Program-made: the position numbers and the translations under genes | The notes under the pieces: generated by a model | The model's input: only the letters and a program-made list of their open reading frames with translations | What the model was told of the DNA's origin: nothing | The model's database searches: none | In this document: positions 1 through 6,422 of the stretch, one piece after another | How the letters are laid out: each line of letters begins with the position of its first letter | Numbering within the stretch: the first letter of the stretch is position 1 | Source: Actinomycetes bacterium | Lineage (GTDB): Bacteria > Actinomycetota > Actinomycetes > Actinomycetales > Cellulomonadaceae | DNA: 7,578 bases | Direction of reading: 5' to 3' | NCBI GenBank assembly: GCA_023388235.1 | Contig: JAEWGQ010000263.1 | Location: 1-7,578, forward strand

Positions 1-492
1 GACGCGTCCGGCGCGGTGCCCTCGGACGCCACGACCGCTGTCGCCGCGCCGGCCGCGGTGACCCCGGGAACGCCCGGCGCGCCCCGCACCGTGCTGCTCG
101 ACGCGCCCGGGTGCACCGCGTGCGGCACCTGCGTGCGGGCGTGCCCGGAGCAGGCCCTGGCGCTGGACGCGGACCCGGAGCAGGACCCGGACCGCCCGGG
201 CCAGGTGCTCCGGCAGGACGTCGCGGCCTGCACCGGCTGCCGGCGCTGCGTGGACCTCTGCCCCGCGCACGCGCTGACCGCGGTCCCCTCCGACGGCTGG
301 TCGGACGTGCTGTCCGGCGGGTGGCGCGACGTCGCCCGGGTCGTGACGCGGACCTGCGCGCGCTGCGGCACCGCGTTCGGCGGGTCGTCCGGGGGCGACG
401 AGGCCGCACTGTGCCCGCCGTGCGCGTTCCGGCGCGCGCACCCGTTCGGTTCCTTGGCGCCGGCGGCAGGAGCAGGGGCCGCGCGCGGCTAG
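1..492 (+). CDS. Ferredoxin-type 4Fe-4S dicluster protein with C-terminal CxxC pair, probably 5' partial
   Basis: Likely electron-transfer protein or electron-transfer domain in the cytoplasm; the redox partner is unknown. Counting from the GTG at 16, two classic [4Fe-4S] motifs of form Cx2Cx2Cx3CP are visible at C33-C36-C39-C43 and C72-C75-C78-C82, a bacterial dicluster ferredoxin fold. A further pair of CxxC knuckles follows at C114/C117 and C133/C136, which looks like a zinc ribbon or rubredoxin-like metal site. The frame is open to the left edge, no Shine-Dalgarno is visible before the GTG at 16, and the first 25 or so residues are an Ala/Pro/Thr-rich linker. This is therefore more probably the C-terminal part of a longer iron-sulfur protein than a free 158-residue ferredoxin. 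It ends with TAG at 490-492, nine bases before the transporter gene. The ferredoxin motifs are certain; the parent family is not recognised. Confidence 0.8.
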   Translation, partial: DASGAVPSDATTAVAAPAAVTPGTPGAPRTVLLDAPGCTACGTCVRACPEQALALDADPEQDPDRPGQVLRQDVAACTGCRRCVDLCPAHALTAVPSDGWSDVLSGGWRDVARVVTRTCARCGTAFGGSSGGDEAALCPPCAFRRAHPFGSLAPAAGAGAARG

Positions 493-495
493 CCT
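490..495 (+). promoter_or_regulatory. Candidate -10 element for leaderless transcription of the MFS gene
   Basis: TAGCCT fits the actinobacterial -10 pattern TAnnnT and ends six bases before the GTG at 502, so transcription would start at or next to the start codon. No Shine-Dalgarno lies upstream of that GTG, which supports a leaderless message. The element overlaps the TAG stop of the upstream gene. No recognisable -35 hexamer is seen. Short motifs of this kind occur by chance, so this is suggestive only. Confidence 0.35.
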
Positions 496-501
496 GATCC
501 G

Positions 502-1797
502 GTGCAGGTGGTCGCGGATCTGAAGCAGCTCTGGCCCCTGGTCGACTTCCGGCGGCTCCTCACGGTGCGCCTGGTCAGCCAGTGCTCGGACGGCCTGTTC
601 CAGGCGGGCCTGGCCACGCTGTTCTTCTTCTCGCCCGAGAACGCCACGACCGCCACCGGCGTCGCCGCCGCGTTCGCGGTGCTGCTGCTCCCGTTCACGG
701 TGGTGGGCCCGTGGGCCGGGGTGCTGCTGGACCGCTGGCGGCGCCGGCAGGTGCTGCTGGTCGGGAACCTGGTCCGGGCCGGGTTGACCGTGGTGGTCGC
801 GCTGCTCATGGCCACGGTCGGCGTCGGCCCGGCGGTGTACGTGCTGGCGCTGGTGACGCTCTCGGTCAACCGGTTCCTGCTGTCGGCGCTGTCCGCGTCG
901 CAGCCCCGCGTCGTCGCCGGCCCGCTGCTGCTGACCGCGAACTCCATCACCCCGACCCTCGGGACGGTCTCCGCCGGCCTGGGCGCCGGGATCGGGCTGC
1001 TGCTCGGGCTGCTGCTGCCGGACGGGCGGCCGAAGGACGTCGCGGCGCTCGGCGTCGCCGCCGCGCTGATGGGGACGGCGGCGTTCCTGGCCACGCGGAT
1101 CGACCGGGACCGCCTGGGGCCGGACGCGCGCGCGGACGCCACGGCGGTGCGCCGCGCGCTGTCCGTGCTGGCGCGCGGGCTGGTCGACGGCGCCCGCTAC
1201 CTGGTGCGGCGGGGCACGCCGGGCCGTGCGCTGGCGGTCATGGCGGTGCACCGGTTCCTGTACGGGGTGGTGTTCATCGCGAGCATCCTCATCTCCCGCA
1301 ACCTGCTCGCCGACCCCGCGGACGCCCGCGCGGGCCTGCTGACCTTCGGGGTGGTCGCGGGCGTGACGGGCGTGGGCTTCGCGCTCGCGATCGTCGTCAC
1401 CCCCGTGGTGTCGCCGCTCATCGGCCCGCACGCGTGGATCGCCACCTGCCTGCTGCTCGCCGCCGCGACGCAGGCGCTGCTGGCGTTCACCGTCGCCCGG
1501 CCCGCCGTGCTGCTCGGGTCGCTGGTGCTCGGCCTGGCGGCGCAGGGCGCGAAGATCGCCGTCGACACGATCGTGCAGAAGGACACCGCCGACGAGTACC
1601 GCGGGCGGGCGTTCGCGCTGTACGACGTCCTCTACAACGCGGCGTTCGTGGGTGCCGCGGCGCTGGCGGCCGTCGCCCTGCCGGACACGGGCTGGTCCCC
1701 GGGCGTGTTCGCGGTGCTGGCCGCGGCGTACCTGGCCGCCGCGCTGGTGTACCGGACGCGCGCGACCGAGCCGGCCGTGGTGCCCGCAGCGGCCTGA
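502..1797 (+). CDS. Major facilitator superfamily (MFS) transporter
   Basis: Polytopic cytoplasmic-membrane transporter of 431 residues, the usual MFS length, most like the MFS_3/enterobactin-exporter-type drug or metabolite efflux group; the substrate cannot be predicted. Hydrophobic segments run through the whole protein, for example about 52-75, 92-122, 157-172, 180-197, 247-265, 277-300, 312-330, 336-348, 380-393 and 400-416. The MFS motif A between helices 2 and 3 is clear as G73-V-L-L-D77-R78-W-R-R-R. A long polar, arginine-rich stretch at about 199-245 matches the central cytoplasmic loop, and the segment near 362-371 (ADEYRGRAFA) matches the second-half A-like motif. The GTG at 502 is chosen because it opens just before the first helix and has a leaderless-type -10 in front. 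The gene is nine bases after the iron-sulfur gene and faces cca tail to tail. Confidence 0.88.
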   Translation: MQVVADLKQLWPLVDFRRLLTVRLVSQCSDGLFQAGLATLFFFSPENATTATGVAAAFAVLLLPFTVVGPWAGVLLDRWRRRQVLLVGNLVRAGLTVVVALLMATVGVGPAVYVLALVTLSVNRFLLSALSASQPRVVAGPLLLTANSITPTLGTVSAGLGAGIGLLLGLLLPDGRPKDVAALGVAAALMGTAAFLATRIDRDRLGPDARADATAVRRALSVLARGLVDGARYLVRRGTPGRALAVMAVHRFLYGVVFIASILISRNLLADPADARAGLLTFGVVAGVTGVGFALAIVVTPVVSPLIGPHAWIATCLLLAAATQALLAFTVARPAVLLGSLVLGLAAQGAKIAVDTIVQKDTADEYRGRAFALYDVLYNAAFVGAAALAAVALPDTGWSPGVFAVLAAAYLAAALVYRTRATEPAVVPAAA

Positions 1798-1803
1798 CGC
1801 CGA

Positions 1804-1821
1804 GCGGTCCGCGGTCCGCGG
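1804..1821. repeat. Short tandem repeat of GCGGTCC (about 2.5 units)
   Basis: Two full copies of GCGGTCC followed by GCGG lie in the gap between the convergent MFS and cca genes. The repeat contributes the left arm of the hairpin at 1813-1830. It is short and may be a by-product of extreme GC content. Confidence 0.4.
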
Positions 1822-1830
1822 CCCCGGACC
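1813..1830. terminator. Candidate bidirectional terminator hairpin between convergent genes
   Basis: GGTCCG at 1813-1818 pairs perfectly with CGGACC at 1825-1830 across a six-base loop. It lies in the 55-base gap where the MFS gene and cca end towards each other, so one hairpin could serve both. There is no T-run on either side, which is common for actinobacterial terminators but weakens the call. Confidence 0.35.
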
Positions 1831-1852
1831 CGCCGGGCGCGCGGGCCGGGCG

Positions 1853-3373
1853 TCAGGACCGGTGGTCCGCCCACCAGGCGAGCAGCGCCTCGCGCGCCGC
1901 GTCCTCGCCGAGCGGCCCCTGCTCCATCCGCAGCTCCAGCAGGTACCGGTAGGCCGCGCCGACCTCCCGGCCCGGCCCGATGCCCAGGGCCTCCATGATC
2001 TGCGTGCCGTCGAGGTCGGGCCGGATCGACGCCAGCTCCTCCTGCTCGCGCAGGCGCGCGATCCGCTCCTCGAGGTCGTCGTAGGCCTCCGACAGCCGGC
2101 GGGCCTTGCGCACGTTGCGGGTGGTGCAGTCCGACCGCGTCAGCCGGTGCAGGCGCTCCAGCAGCGGCCCGGCGTCGGTGACGTACCGGCGCACGGCGGA
2201 GTCCGTCCACGCGCCCTCGCCGTACCCGTGGAACCGCAGGTGCAGCTCGGTGAGCCGGGCGACCGCCTGCACCGTGGCCTTGTCGAAGTGCAGGGCCTTG
2301 AGCCGGCGCGCGACGAGCTTGGCGCCGACCACCTCGTGGTGGTGGAACGAGACGCCCCCGCCGGACTCGAACCGCCGCGTCGCCGGCTTGCCGATGTCGT
2401 GCAGCAGCGCCGCGAGACGCAGGACGAGGTCGGGGCCGGGCACCGGGCCGTCGGGGCCGGTCTCCAGCGCGATCGCCTTGTCCAGCACGGTCAGCGAGTG
2501 CTCGTAGACGTCCTTGTGCCGGTGGTGCTCGTCGATCTCCAGGCGGAGGGCGGGCAGCTCGGGCAGCACGTGCTGCGCCAGGCCGGTGTCGACCAGCACC
2601 CGCAGGCCCGGGCGGGGCTGCGGGGCGAGCAGCAGCTTCACGAGCTCGTCCCGCACCCGCTCGGCCGACACGATCGCGAGCCGGTCGGCCATGTCGGTGG
2701 CGGCCGCGAGCGCCGCCGGGTCCACCGCGAAGCCGAGCTGCGCCGCGAACCGGGCCGCGCGCATCATGCGCAGGGGGTCGTCGTCGAACGACTGCCGCGG
2801 GTCGACCGGCGTCCGCAGCACGCCCAGCGCCAGGTCCCGCAGGCCGTCGAACGGGTCGACGAACGTGAGGTCCGGCAGCCGGATCGCCATCGAGTTCACC
2901 GTGAAGTCCCGCCGCGACAGGTCGCCCTCGAGCGTGTCGCCGAAGACGACCTCGGGCTTGCGGGACGTTGGGTCGTAGGCGTCCGTGCGGTAGGTCGTGA
3001 CCTCGACGACGACCTCCTCGGTCCCCCGGCGGCCGTGCCGGCGCGCGCCGATCGTGCCGAACGCGCGACCGATGTCCCAGTGCGCGTCGCCCCACGCCGC
3101 GAGGATCCGCTCGGTCTCGTCGGGCGAGGCGGACGTGGTGAAGTCGAGGTCGGCGCTCGGCCGGCCCAGGAACGCGTCCCGCACGGGACCGCCGACGAGG
3201 GCGAGCTCGTGCCCGGCCGCGCGGAACAGGTCGCCGAGCTCGAGGGCGGCGGGCGCGAGGCCCGCGATCACCCCGAGAGCGCGCTTCTGCAGCGCGACCA
3301 GCGCCTCGGCGTCGACCGCGCCGGCGGTCGGGGCCGCGGGGGCGGGGCGGGGGGTCAGGTCGTCGGACGGCAC
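1853..3373 (-). CDS. cca: CCA tRNA nucleotidyltransferase (actinobacterial type, with HD domain)
   Basis: Adds or repairs the 3'-terminal CCA of tRNAs in the cytoplasm using CTP and ATP. It is the counterpart of mycobacterial pcnA. From the GTG at 3373 it has 506 residues, close to the family norm of about 480-500. The N-terminal class II polymerase-beta-like head carries GGPVRD at about 61-66 followed by the metal-binding DLD at 75-77. The RRDFTVNSMA signature sits at 154-163 and the RNA-binding neck starts with DPLRMMRAAR at 199-208. A C-terminal HD phosphohydrolase domain shows H292 in EHSLT, HDIGK at 325-329 and the HHHE run at 344-347. These features fit the actinobacterial CCA family rather than poly(A) polymerase. 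A TTG nine bases upstream (3382) is an alternative start; neither start has a well-spaced Shine-Dalgarno, and a weak -10-like CAGGCT lies just upstream. The gene is transcribed away from the Nudix gene. Confidence 0.95.
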   Translation of the reverse strand: MPSDDLTPRPAPAAPTAGAVDAEALVALQKRALGVIAGLAPAALELGDLFRAAGHELALVGGPVRDAFLGRPSADLDFTTSASPDETERILAAWGDAHWDIGRAFGTIGARRHGRRGTEEVVVEVTTYRTDAYDPTSRKPEVVFGDTLEGDLSRRDFTVNSMAIRLPDLTFVDPFDGLRDLALGVLRTPVDPRQSFDDDPLRMMRAARFAAQLGFAVDPAALAAATDMADRLAIVSAERVRDELVKLLLAPQPRPGLRVLVDTGLAQHVLPELPALRLEIDEHHRHKDVYEHSLTVLDKAIALETGPDGPVPGPDLVLRLAALLHDIGKPATRRFESGGGVSFHHHEVVGAKLVARRLKALHFDKATVQAVARLTELHLRFHGYGEGAWTDSAVRRYVTDAGPLLERLHRLTRSDCTTRNVRKARRLSEAYDDLEERIARLREQEELASIRPDLDGTQIMEALGIGPGREVGAAYRYLLELRMEQGPLGEDAAREALLAWWADHRS

Positions 3374-3381
3374 GACCCCCA

Positions 3382-3387
3382 AGCCTG
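3382..3387 (-). promoter_or_regulatory. Weak -10-like element upstream of cca
   Basis: Read on the minus strand, CAGGCT lies eight bases before the GTG at 3373. It matches the TAnnnT consensus except for the first base. It would give a leaderless or nearly leaderless cca message, mirroring the Nudix side of the same intergenic region. Low confidence because the first position deviates and no -35 is seen. Confidence 0.2.
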
Positions 3388-3427
3388 CCAGATCACCGGG
3401 CGCTGCCGGTCGTGCACACGTCCTCCA

Positions 3428-3442
3428 CGGCCGTTCCGGCCG
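3428..3442. promoter_or_regulatory. Inverted repeat in the cca/Nudix divergent promoter region
   Basis: CGGCC and GGCCG flank a five-base spacer GTTCC, forming a perfect 5+5 dyad about 20 bases upstream of the Nudix -10-like element, roughly over the -35 region. It could be an operator, but a GC-rich dyad this short is expected by chance in such DNA. Confidence 0.2.
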
Positions 3443-3461
3443 GGCTGACGGGCGGAGTCGT

Positions 3462-3467
3462 TACAGT
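3462..3467 (+). promoter_or_regulatory. Candidate -10 element for leaderless transcription of the Nudix gene
   Basis: TACAGT matches TAnnnT and ends seven bases before the ATG at 3475, the exact spacing expected if transcription begins at the A of the ATG. It sits in a locally less GC-rich patch (TCGTTACAGT), which stands out here. No Shine-Dalgarno precedes the ATG. No clear -35 at 16-18 bases; CTGACG at 3445-3450 is too close. Confidence 0.5.
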
Positions 3468-3474
3468 GGCCTGC

Positions 3475-4023
3475 ATGCCCGAGCCCGCGAGCGCCCTGCC
3501 ACCGGAGGGCGTGCCCGCCCCTCCCGGGGGCCACGCGCTGCGGATCGACCCGCGGTCGGCCCGGACCCGGCACCCGCACCTGCCCGTCGTGGAGGAGACC
3601 TCCGCGGGCGGTCTGGTGGTGCGGGTGGAGGCCGGGGTGCACCTGGCGGCGGTGATCGCGCGCCGCAACCGCGCGGGCCGGCTGGAGTGGTGCCTGCCCA
3701 AGGGACACCTCGAGGGCGACGAGACGCCCGAGCAGGCAGCGGTCCGCGAGATCGCCGAGGAGACCGGCATCACCGGCCGGATCGTGCGGCGGCTCGGCAC
3801 CATCGACTACTGGTTCACGGGCGACGACCGGCGGGTGCACAAGATGGTGCACCACTACCTGCTGGGCGCCGTCGGCGGTGAGCTGACCGTCGAGGGCGAC
3901 CCGGACGGCGAGGCGGAGGACGTGGCCTGGGTGCCGGTCGTCGACCTGCCCGCCCGCCTGGCGTACCCGAACGAGCGGCGACTGGCCGAGACCGCGCACG
4001 TGGTCCTGGTCGGCGAGGCATGA
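3475..4023 (+). CDS. Nudix hydrolase (MutT4-like position)
   Basis: Cytoplasmic Mg2+-dependent hydrolase of nucleoside diphosphates linked to another group; the exact substrate (oxidised NTP, dinucleoside polyphosphate or RNA 5' end) cannot be told from sequence. The 182-residue protein has a perfect Nudix box, Gx5Ex7REUxEExGU, at residues 77-99, with G77, E83, R91, E92, E95, E96 and G98 all present. It is preceded by WCLPKG at about 72-77, the usual lead-in strand. The first 40 or so residues are Pro/Ala-rich and precede the fold. The ATG at 3475 is preferred over the in-frame ATG at 3412 because of the -10-like TACAGT seven bases upstream and because the extra residues have no domain character. 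The stop overlaps the ATG of the next gene (ATGA, 4020-4023), so the two are probably translationally coupled. The position beside cca matches mutT4 in mycobacteria. Confidence 0.92.
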   Translation: MPEPASALPPEGVPAPPGGHALRIDPRSARTRHPHLPVVEETSAGGLVVRVEAGVHLAAVIARRNRAGRLEWCLPKGHLEGDETPEQAAVREIAEETGITGRIVRRLGTIDYWFTGDDRRVHKMVHHYLLGAVGGELTVEGDPDGEAEDVAWVPVVDLPARLAYPNERRLAETAHVVLVGEA

Positions 4024-6269
4024 GGCTGGGCGGCACGGCGGCGCGGGGGCGGGCGCTGGCGGCGGCGGTGCTCGCCGGCCTGCTGGTCCTCGTGGGCACG
4101 CCCGCGCTCGCTGCCGGGCCGCAGCCCGCCGGCGGGGTCCCCGCGGCCGGCGCCCCCGCGGCCCCCGCGACGGACGCCCTGCCGGTGAGCGTCGCCGTGA
4201 CCCAGGTCGCCCCGGCGGTGCTCGAACCCGGGCAGGACCTCACCGTGACGGCCACGCTGCGCAACGACGGGGACGACGTCGTCGCCGCCCCGCGCGTGTC
4301 CGTCCGCATCTACCGCTACCGCCTGTCGTCCCGCGACGAGGTGGCGCGGTGGGCCGGCAGCGGCACGTCGAGCCCGATCGGCGACGTGGCCGCGACCACC
4401 GTGCTCGACACGCCGCTCGAGCCCGGGCAGACCCAGACCGTCCAGGTGGTCGTGCCGGCCGCCGACATCGGCCTGCTGCGCACGGAGGACGCCTGGGGCC
4501 CGCGCGGCATCACGATCGACGTCGGCGACGGGTCGCGGCGGGTGGGCATCGACCGGACGTTCCTGCTGTGGGCGTCGGCCGAGCAGGTCCCGACCGCGCA
4601 CGTCGGCGTGCTCGCCCCCGTCGTCGGACCGCCCACCGTCCCGGGCGCCGGGGAACCCGAGGAGCAGGACGACGCCGCGGCCGAGCCCGCCGCCACCCCC
4701 GGCCCGACCCCCGGGGAGACGCCGTCCGACGACGACGCCCTCGCGCTGGAGGACGACGAGCTGACCGCCATGACCGCGGCGGGCGGGCGGCTGACGCACC
4801 TGCTGCAGGCCACGCTCGACCACCCGGTGGTGTCCTGGGCCGTCGACCCGGCCCTCGTCGCCGCGGCCGCCGACGGGTCGCGGGCCGCGCAGTCGTGGCT
4901 CGCGGGCATGACCGACGCCGCCGCGGGGCGCGAGGTGCTGCGCCTGCCGTGGGCGGACCCCGACGTCGGCGCCATCGCGCACGCCGGCGAGGCGCGCCCC
5001 GACTCCGACCTGCTGCGGATGGCGCTCGACGTCCCGTCCGCGTCGGCGCTGCTGCCCGACGGCACCTCACCCGTGCTGTGGGCCGCCGACGACGTGCCGG
5101 ACGACGTCACCGCGGCGCGCGCCGCGAGCTCCGCGCCGGGCGTGCCCCTCGTGGTCGGGGCCGACGCGATGCCGGTGCGGGGCAGCGGCACCCCGAGCGC
5201 CCCCGCGACCCTGACGACCGACGGCGGCCCGGTCACGGCGCTGGTGCCCGACGCGACGCTGGGCGAGATCCTGGCGACGCCCGCCACCGCGCAGCCCGGG
5301 GCGACCCCGGCGACGATCGCCCAGCGGGTGCTCGCCGAGACCGCCGTCCTCGCGCGGTCCGCCGACGCCGACGACACCTACGTGCTCGCCACCACCCCGC
5401 GCGACTGGGACCCGGCGACCGCGCTCGCCGGCGCGGCGCTCGGCGCCCTCGAGACCGCGCCCTGGGTCGACACGACCACCGTGGCCGAGGTGCTCGGCGC
5501 GCACGCCGCCGGGAAGGCGGACGGCGACGGTGCCGACCGCGCCGGCCTGCCCGCCTCGGAGCGCGCCGCCACGGAGCTCACCCCCGCGTGGGTCAACGCC
5601 CTGGCCGCCGACTGGCGCGCCGCGTCGGACTTCGCGAGCGTCGTCGAGGACCCGGCCGCGCTGCTCGACGGCCTCGCCGGCGACCTGGTCGCCCCGCTGG
5701 CCGTGGCCTGGCGGGCCGACCCCGAGGGCCGCGCCGCCGCCGTGGACGACGCCCGCGCCGCCGCGACCGAGCGGCAGCGGGGGCTCTCCGTCCTGCTGAA
5801 CGAGCAGTTCACCGTCATCTCGTCGTCCGCGCCCATCACCGTGGCCGTCCGCAACGACCTCGACCAGGCCGCGCAGGTCCGCGTCGAGCTGCGCCCGCAC
5901 AAGGGCTGCCTGGACACCACGCGCTCCGCGCTCACGACGGTGGCGCCCCGGGCCGAGACGTCGGTGACCCTGACGCTGCGGGCGACCGCCAACTGCGACG
6001 TCGACGTCGACGTGAGCCTCGTGTCCGCGAGCGGGCGCGAGCTGGCGACGCCCGCCGCGTTCTCGGCCCGCGTCGCCCCCACCATCGAGAGCGTCGGGAC
6101 CATCGTCATCGGGGCCCTGCTCGCGCTCGCGCTCGCGTTCGGCATCTGGCGGACCGTGCGCCGCGGGCAGACCGCCCGGCGCGGCGCCCGGGTCGTGCCC
6201 GACGCCCCCGCCGAGGAGGACGGCGCAGGTCCCGCGGGCCCCGCCCCCGGAGGCGGCACCCCCTCGTGA
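4020..6269 (+). CDS. DUF6049-like exported membrane-anchored protein (Rv3909 counterpart)
   Basis: A 749-residue cell-envelope protein of unknown biochemical role, identified mainly from architecture and from its place after the Nudix gene. A signal peptide is clear: basic n-region, hydrophobic core at about 11-26 and AxA-type cleavage after A31 or A32. An Ig-like/CARDB-like beta domain covers about 55-150 (LTVTATLRNDGDD). An acidic Pro/Glu/Asp-rich linker spans roughly 211-245, followed by a large Ala-rich alpha/beta region to about 575. A second Ig-like domain at about 592-686 holds the only two cysteines, C630 and C659, a plausible extracytoplasmic disulfide. A single transmembrane helix at 692-710 is followed by basic WRTVRR and a short Pro/Gly-rich cytoplasmic tail. 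Most of the protein should face outward. It overlaps the Nudix gene by four bases. In other actinobacteria this family sits beside murJ, implying a peptidoglycan or envelope role; that is inference. Confidence 0.8.
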   Translation: MRLGGTAARGRALAAAVLAGLLVLVGTPALAAGPQPAGGVPAAGAPAAPATDALPVSVAVTQVAPAVLEPGQDLTVTATLRNDGDDVVAAPRVSVRIYRYRLSSRDEVARWAGSGTSSPIGDVAATTVLDTPLEPGQTQTVQVVVPAADIGLLRTEDAWGPRGITIDVGDGSRRVGIDRTFLLWASAEQVPTAHVGVLAPVVGPPTVPGAGEPEEQDDAAAEPAATPGPTPGETPSDDDALALEDDELTAMTAAGGRLTHLLQATLDHPVVSWAVDPALVAAAADGSRAAQSWLAGMTDAAAGREVLRLPWADPDVGAIAHAGEARPDSDLLRMALDVPSASALLPDGTSPVLWAADDVPDDVTAARAASSAPGVPLVVGADAMPVRGSGTPSAPATLTTDGGPVTALVPDATLGEILATPATAQPGATPATIAQRVLAETAVLARSADADDTYVLATTPRDWDPATALAGAALGALETAPWVDTTTVAEVLGAHAAGKADGDGADRAGLPASERAATELTPAWVNALAADWRAASDFASVVEDPAALLDGLAGDLVAPLAVAWRADPEGRAAAVDDARAAATERQRGLSVLLNEQFTVISSSAPITVAVRNDLDQAAQVRVELRPHKGCLDTTRSALTTVAPRAETSVTLTLRATANCDVDVDVSLVSASGRELATPAAFSARVAPTIESVGTIVIGALLALALAFGIWRTVRRGQTARRGARVVPDAPAEEDGAGPAGPAPGGGTPS

Positions 6270-6270
6270 C

Positions 6271-6311
6271 GCACCCCCGACGGTGCCCGGGCGGCCCGGC
6301 GGACCGGCACC
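6271..6311. terminator. Overlapping inverted repeats after the DUF6049 gene (candidate terminator or attenuator)
   Basis: GGTGCC at 6282-6287 can pair either backwards, GGTGC with GCACC at 6271-6275 (six-base loop), or forwards with GGCACC at 6306-6311. The forward form encloses an inner stem, CCGGG 6287-6291 with CCCGG 6295-6299 (sharing one base with the outer arm). The two folds exclude each other. They start two bases after the stop codon, where a terminator is expected. There is no T-run. Confidence 0.35.
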
Positions 6312-6328
6312 GGGGAGCGGCGCGCGTC

Positions 6329-6334
6329 TAGCAT
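6329..6334 (+). promoter_or_regulatory. Candidate -10 element for the pseudokinase gene
   Basis: TAGCAT fits TAnnnT and lies in TCTAGCATGA, the only A/T-containing break in a very GC-rich gap. Transcription from about 6341-6342 would give a leader of roughly 80 bases before the GTG at 6423. No convincing -35 is present at normal spacing. Confidence 0.35.
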
Positions 6335-6350
6335 GACGGGGAGCCCGGGG

Positions 6351-6398
6351 CCGGGCGAGCGCCCGGACCGACGCACCACCGGTGGGCCGCGCCCCACC
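6351..6398 (+). promoter_or_regulatory. Structured 5' leader of the pseudokinase gene
   Basis: Inside the presumed leader, CCGGGC at 6351-6356 pairs with GCCCGG at 6361-6366 around a four-base loop. CCACCGGTGG at 6376-6385 is a perfect ten-base palindrome. Alternatively GGTGGG at 6381-6386 can pair with CCCACC at 6393-6398. These could influence translation of the downstream gene or simply reflect base composition. No known riboswitch is recognised. Confidence 0.25.
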
Positions 6399-6412
6399 AC
6401 CGACGACCGGAC

Positions 6413-6418
6413 GGAGGA
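6413..6418 (+). promoter_or_regulatory. Ribosome binding site of the pseudokinase gene
   Basis: GGAGGA ends four bases before the GTG at 6423. It is the only strong Shine-Dalgarno seen before any gene start in this window and fixes the start of the pseudokinase gene. Confidence 0.7.
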
Positions 6419-6422
6419 CCAC

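Noticed and set aside
1652..3448. A 598-codon plus-strand open frame opposite cca
   Set aside because: Compositionally biased (Arg, Gly, Val, Pro) without recognisable motifs; the opposite strand encodes a complete CCA-adding enzyme.
3412..3474. Upstream ATG extending the Nudix protein by 21 residues
   Set aside because: The extension would cover the -10-like TACAGT and shows no domain character; the ATG at 3475 has ideal leaderless spacing.
4349..6331. A 660-codon plus-strand frame overlapping the DUF6049 gene
   Set aside because: An Arg/Gly-rich out-of-frame translation of the DUF6049 gene; the competing frame has a signal peptide, ordered domains and a membrane helix.
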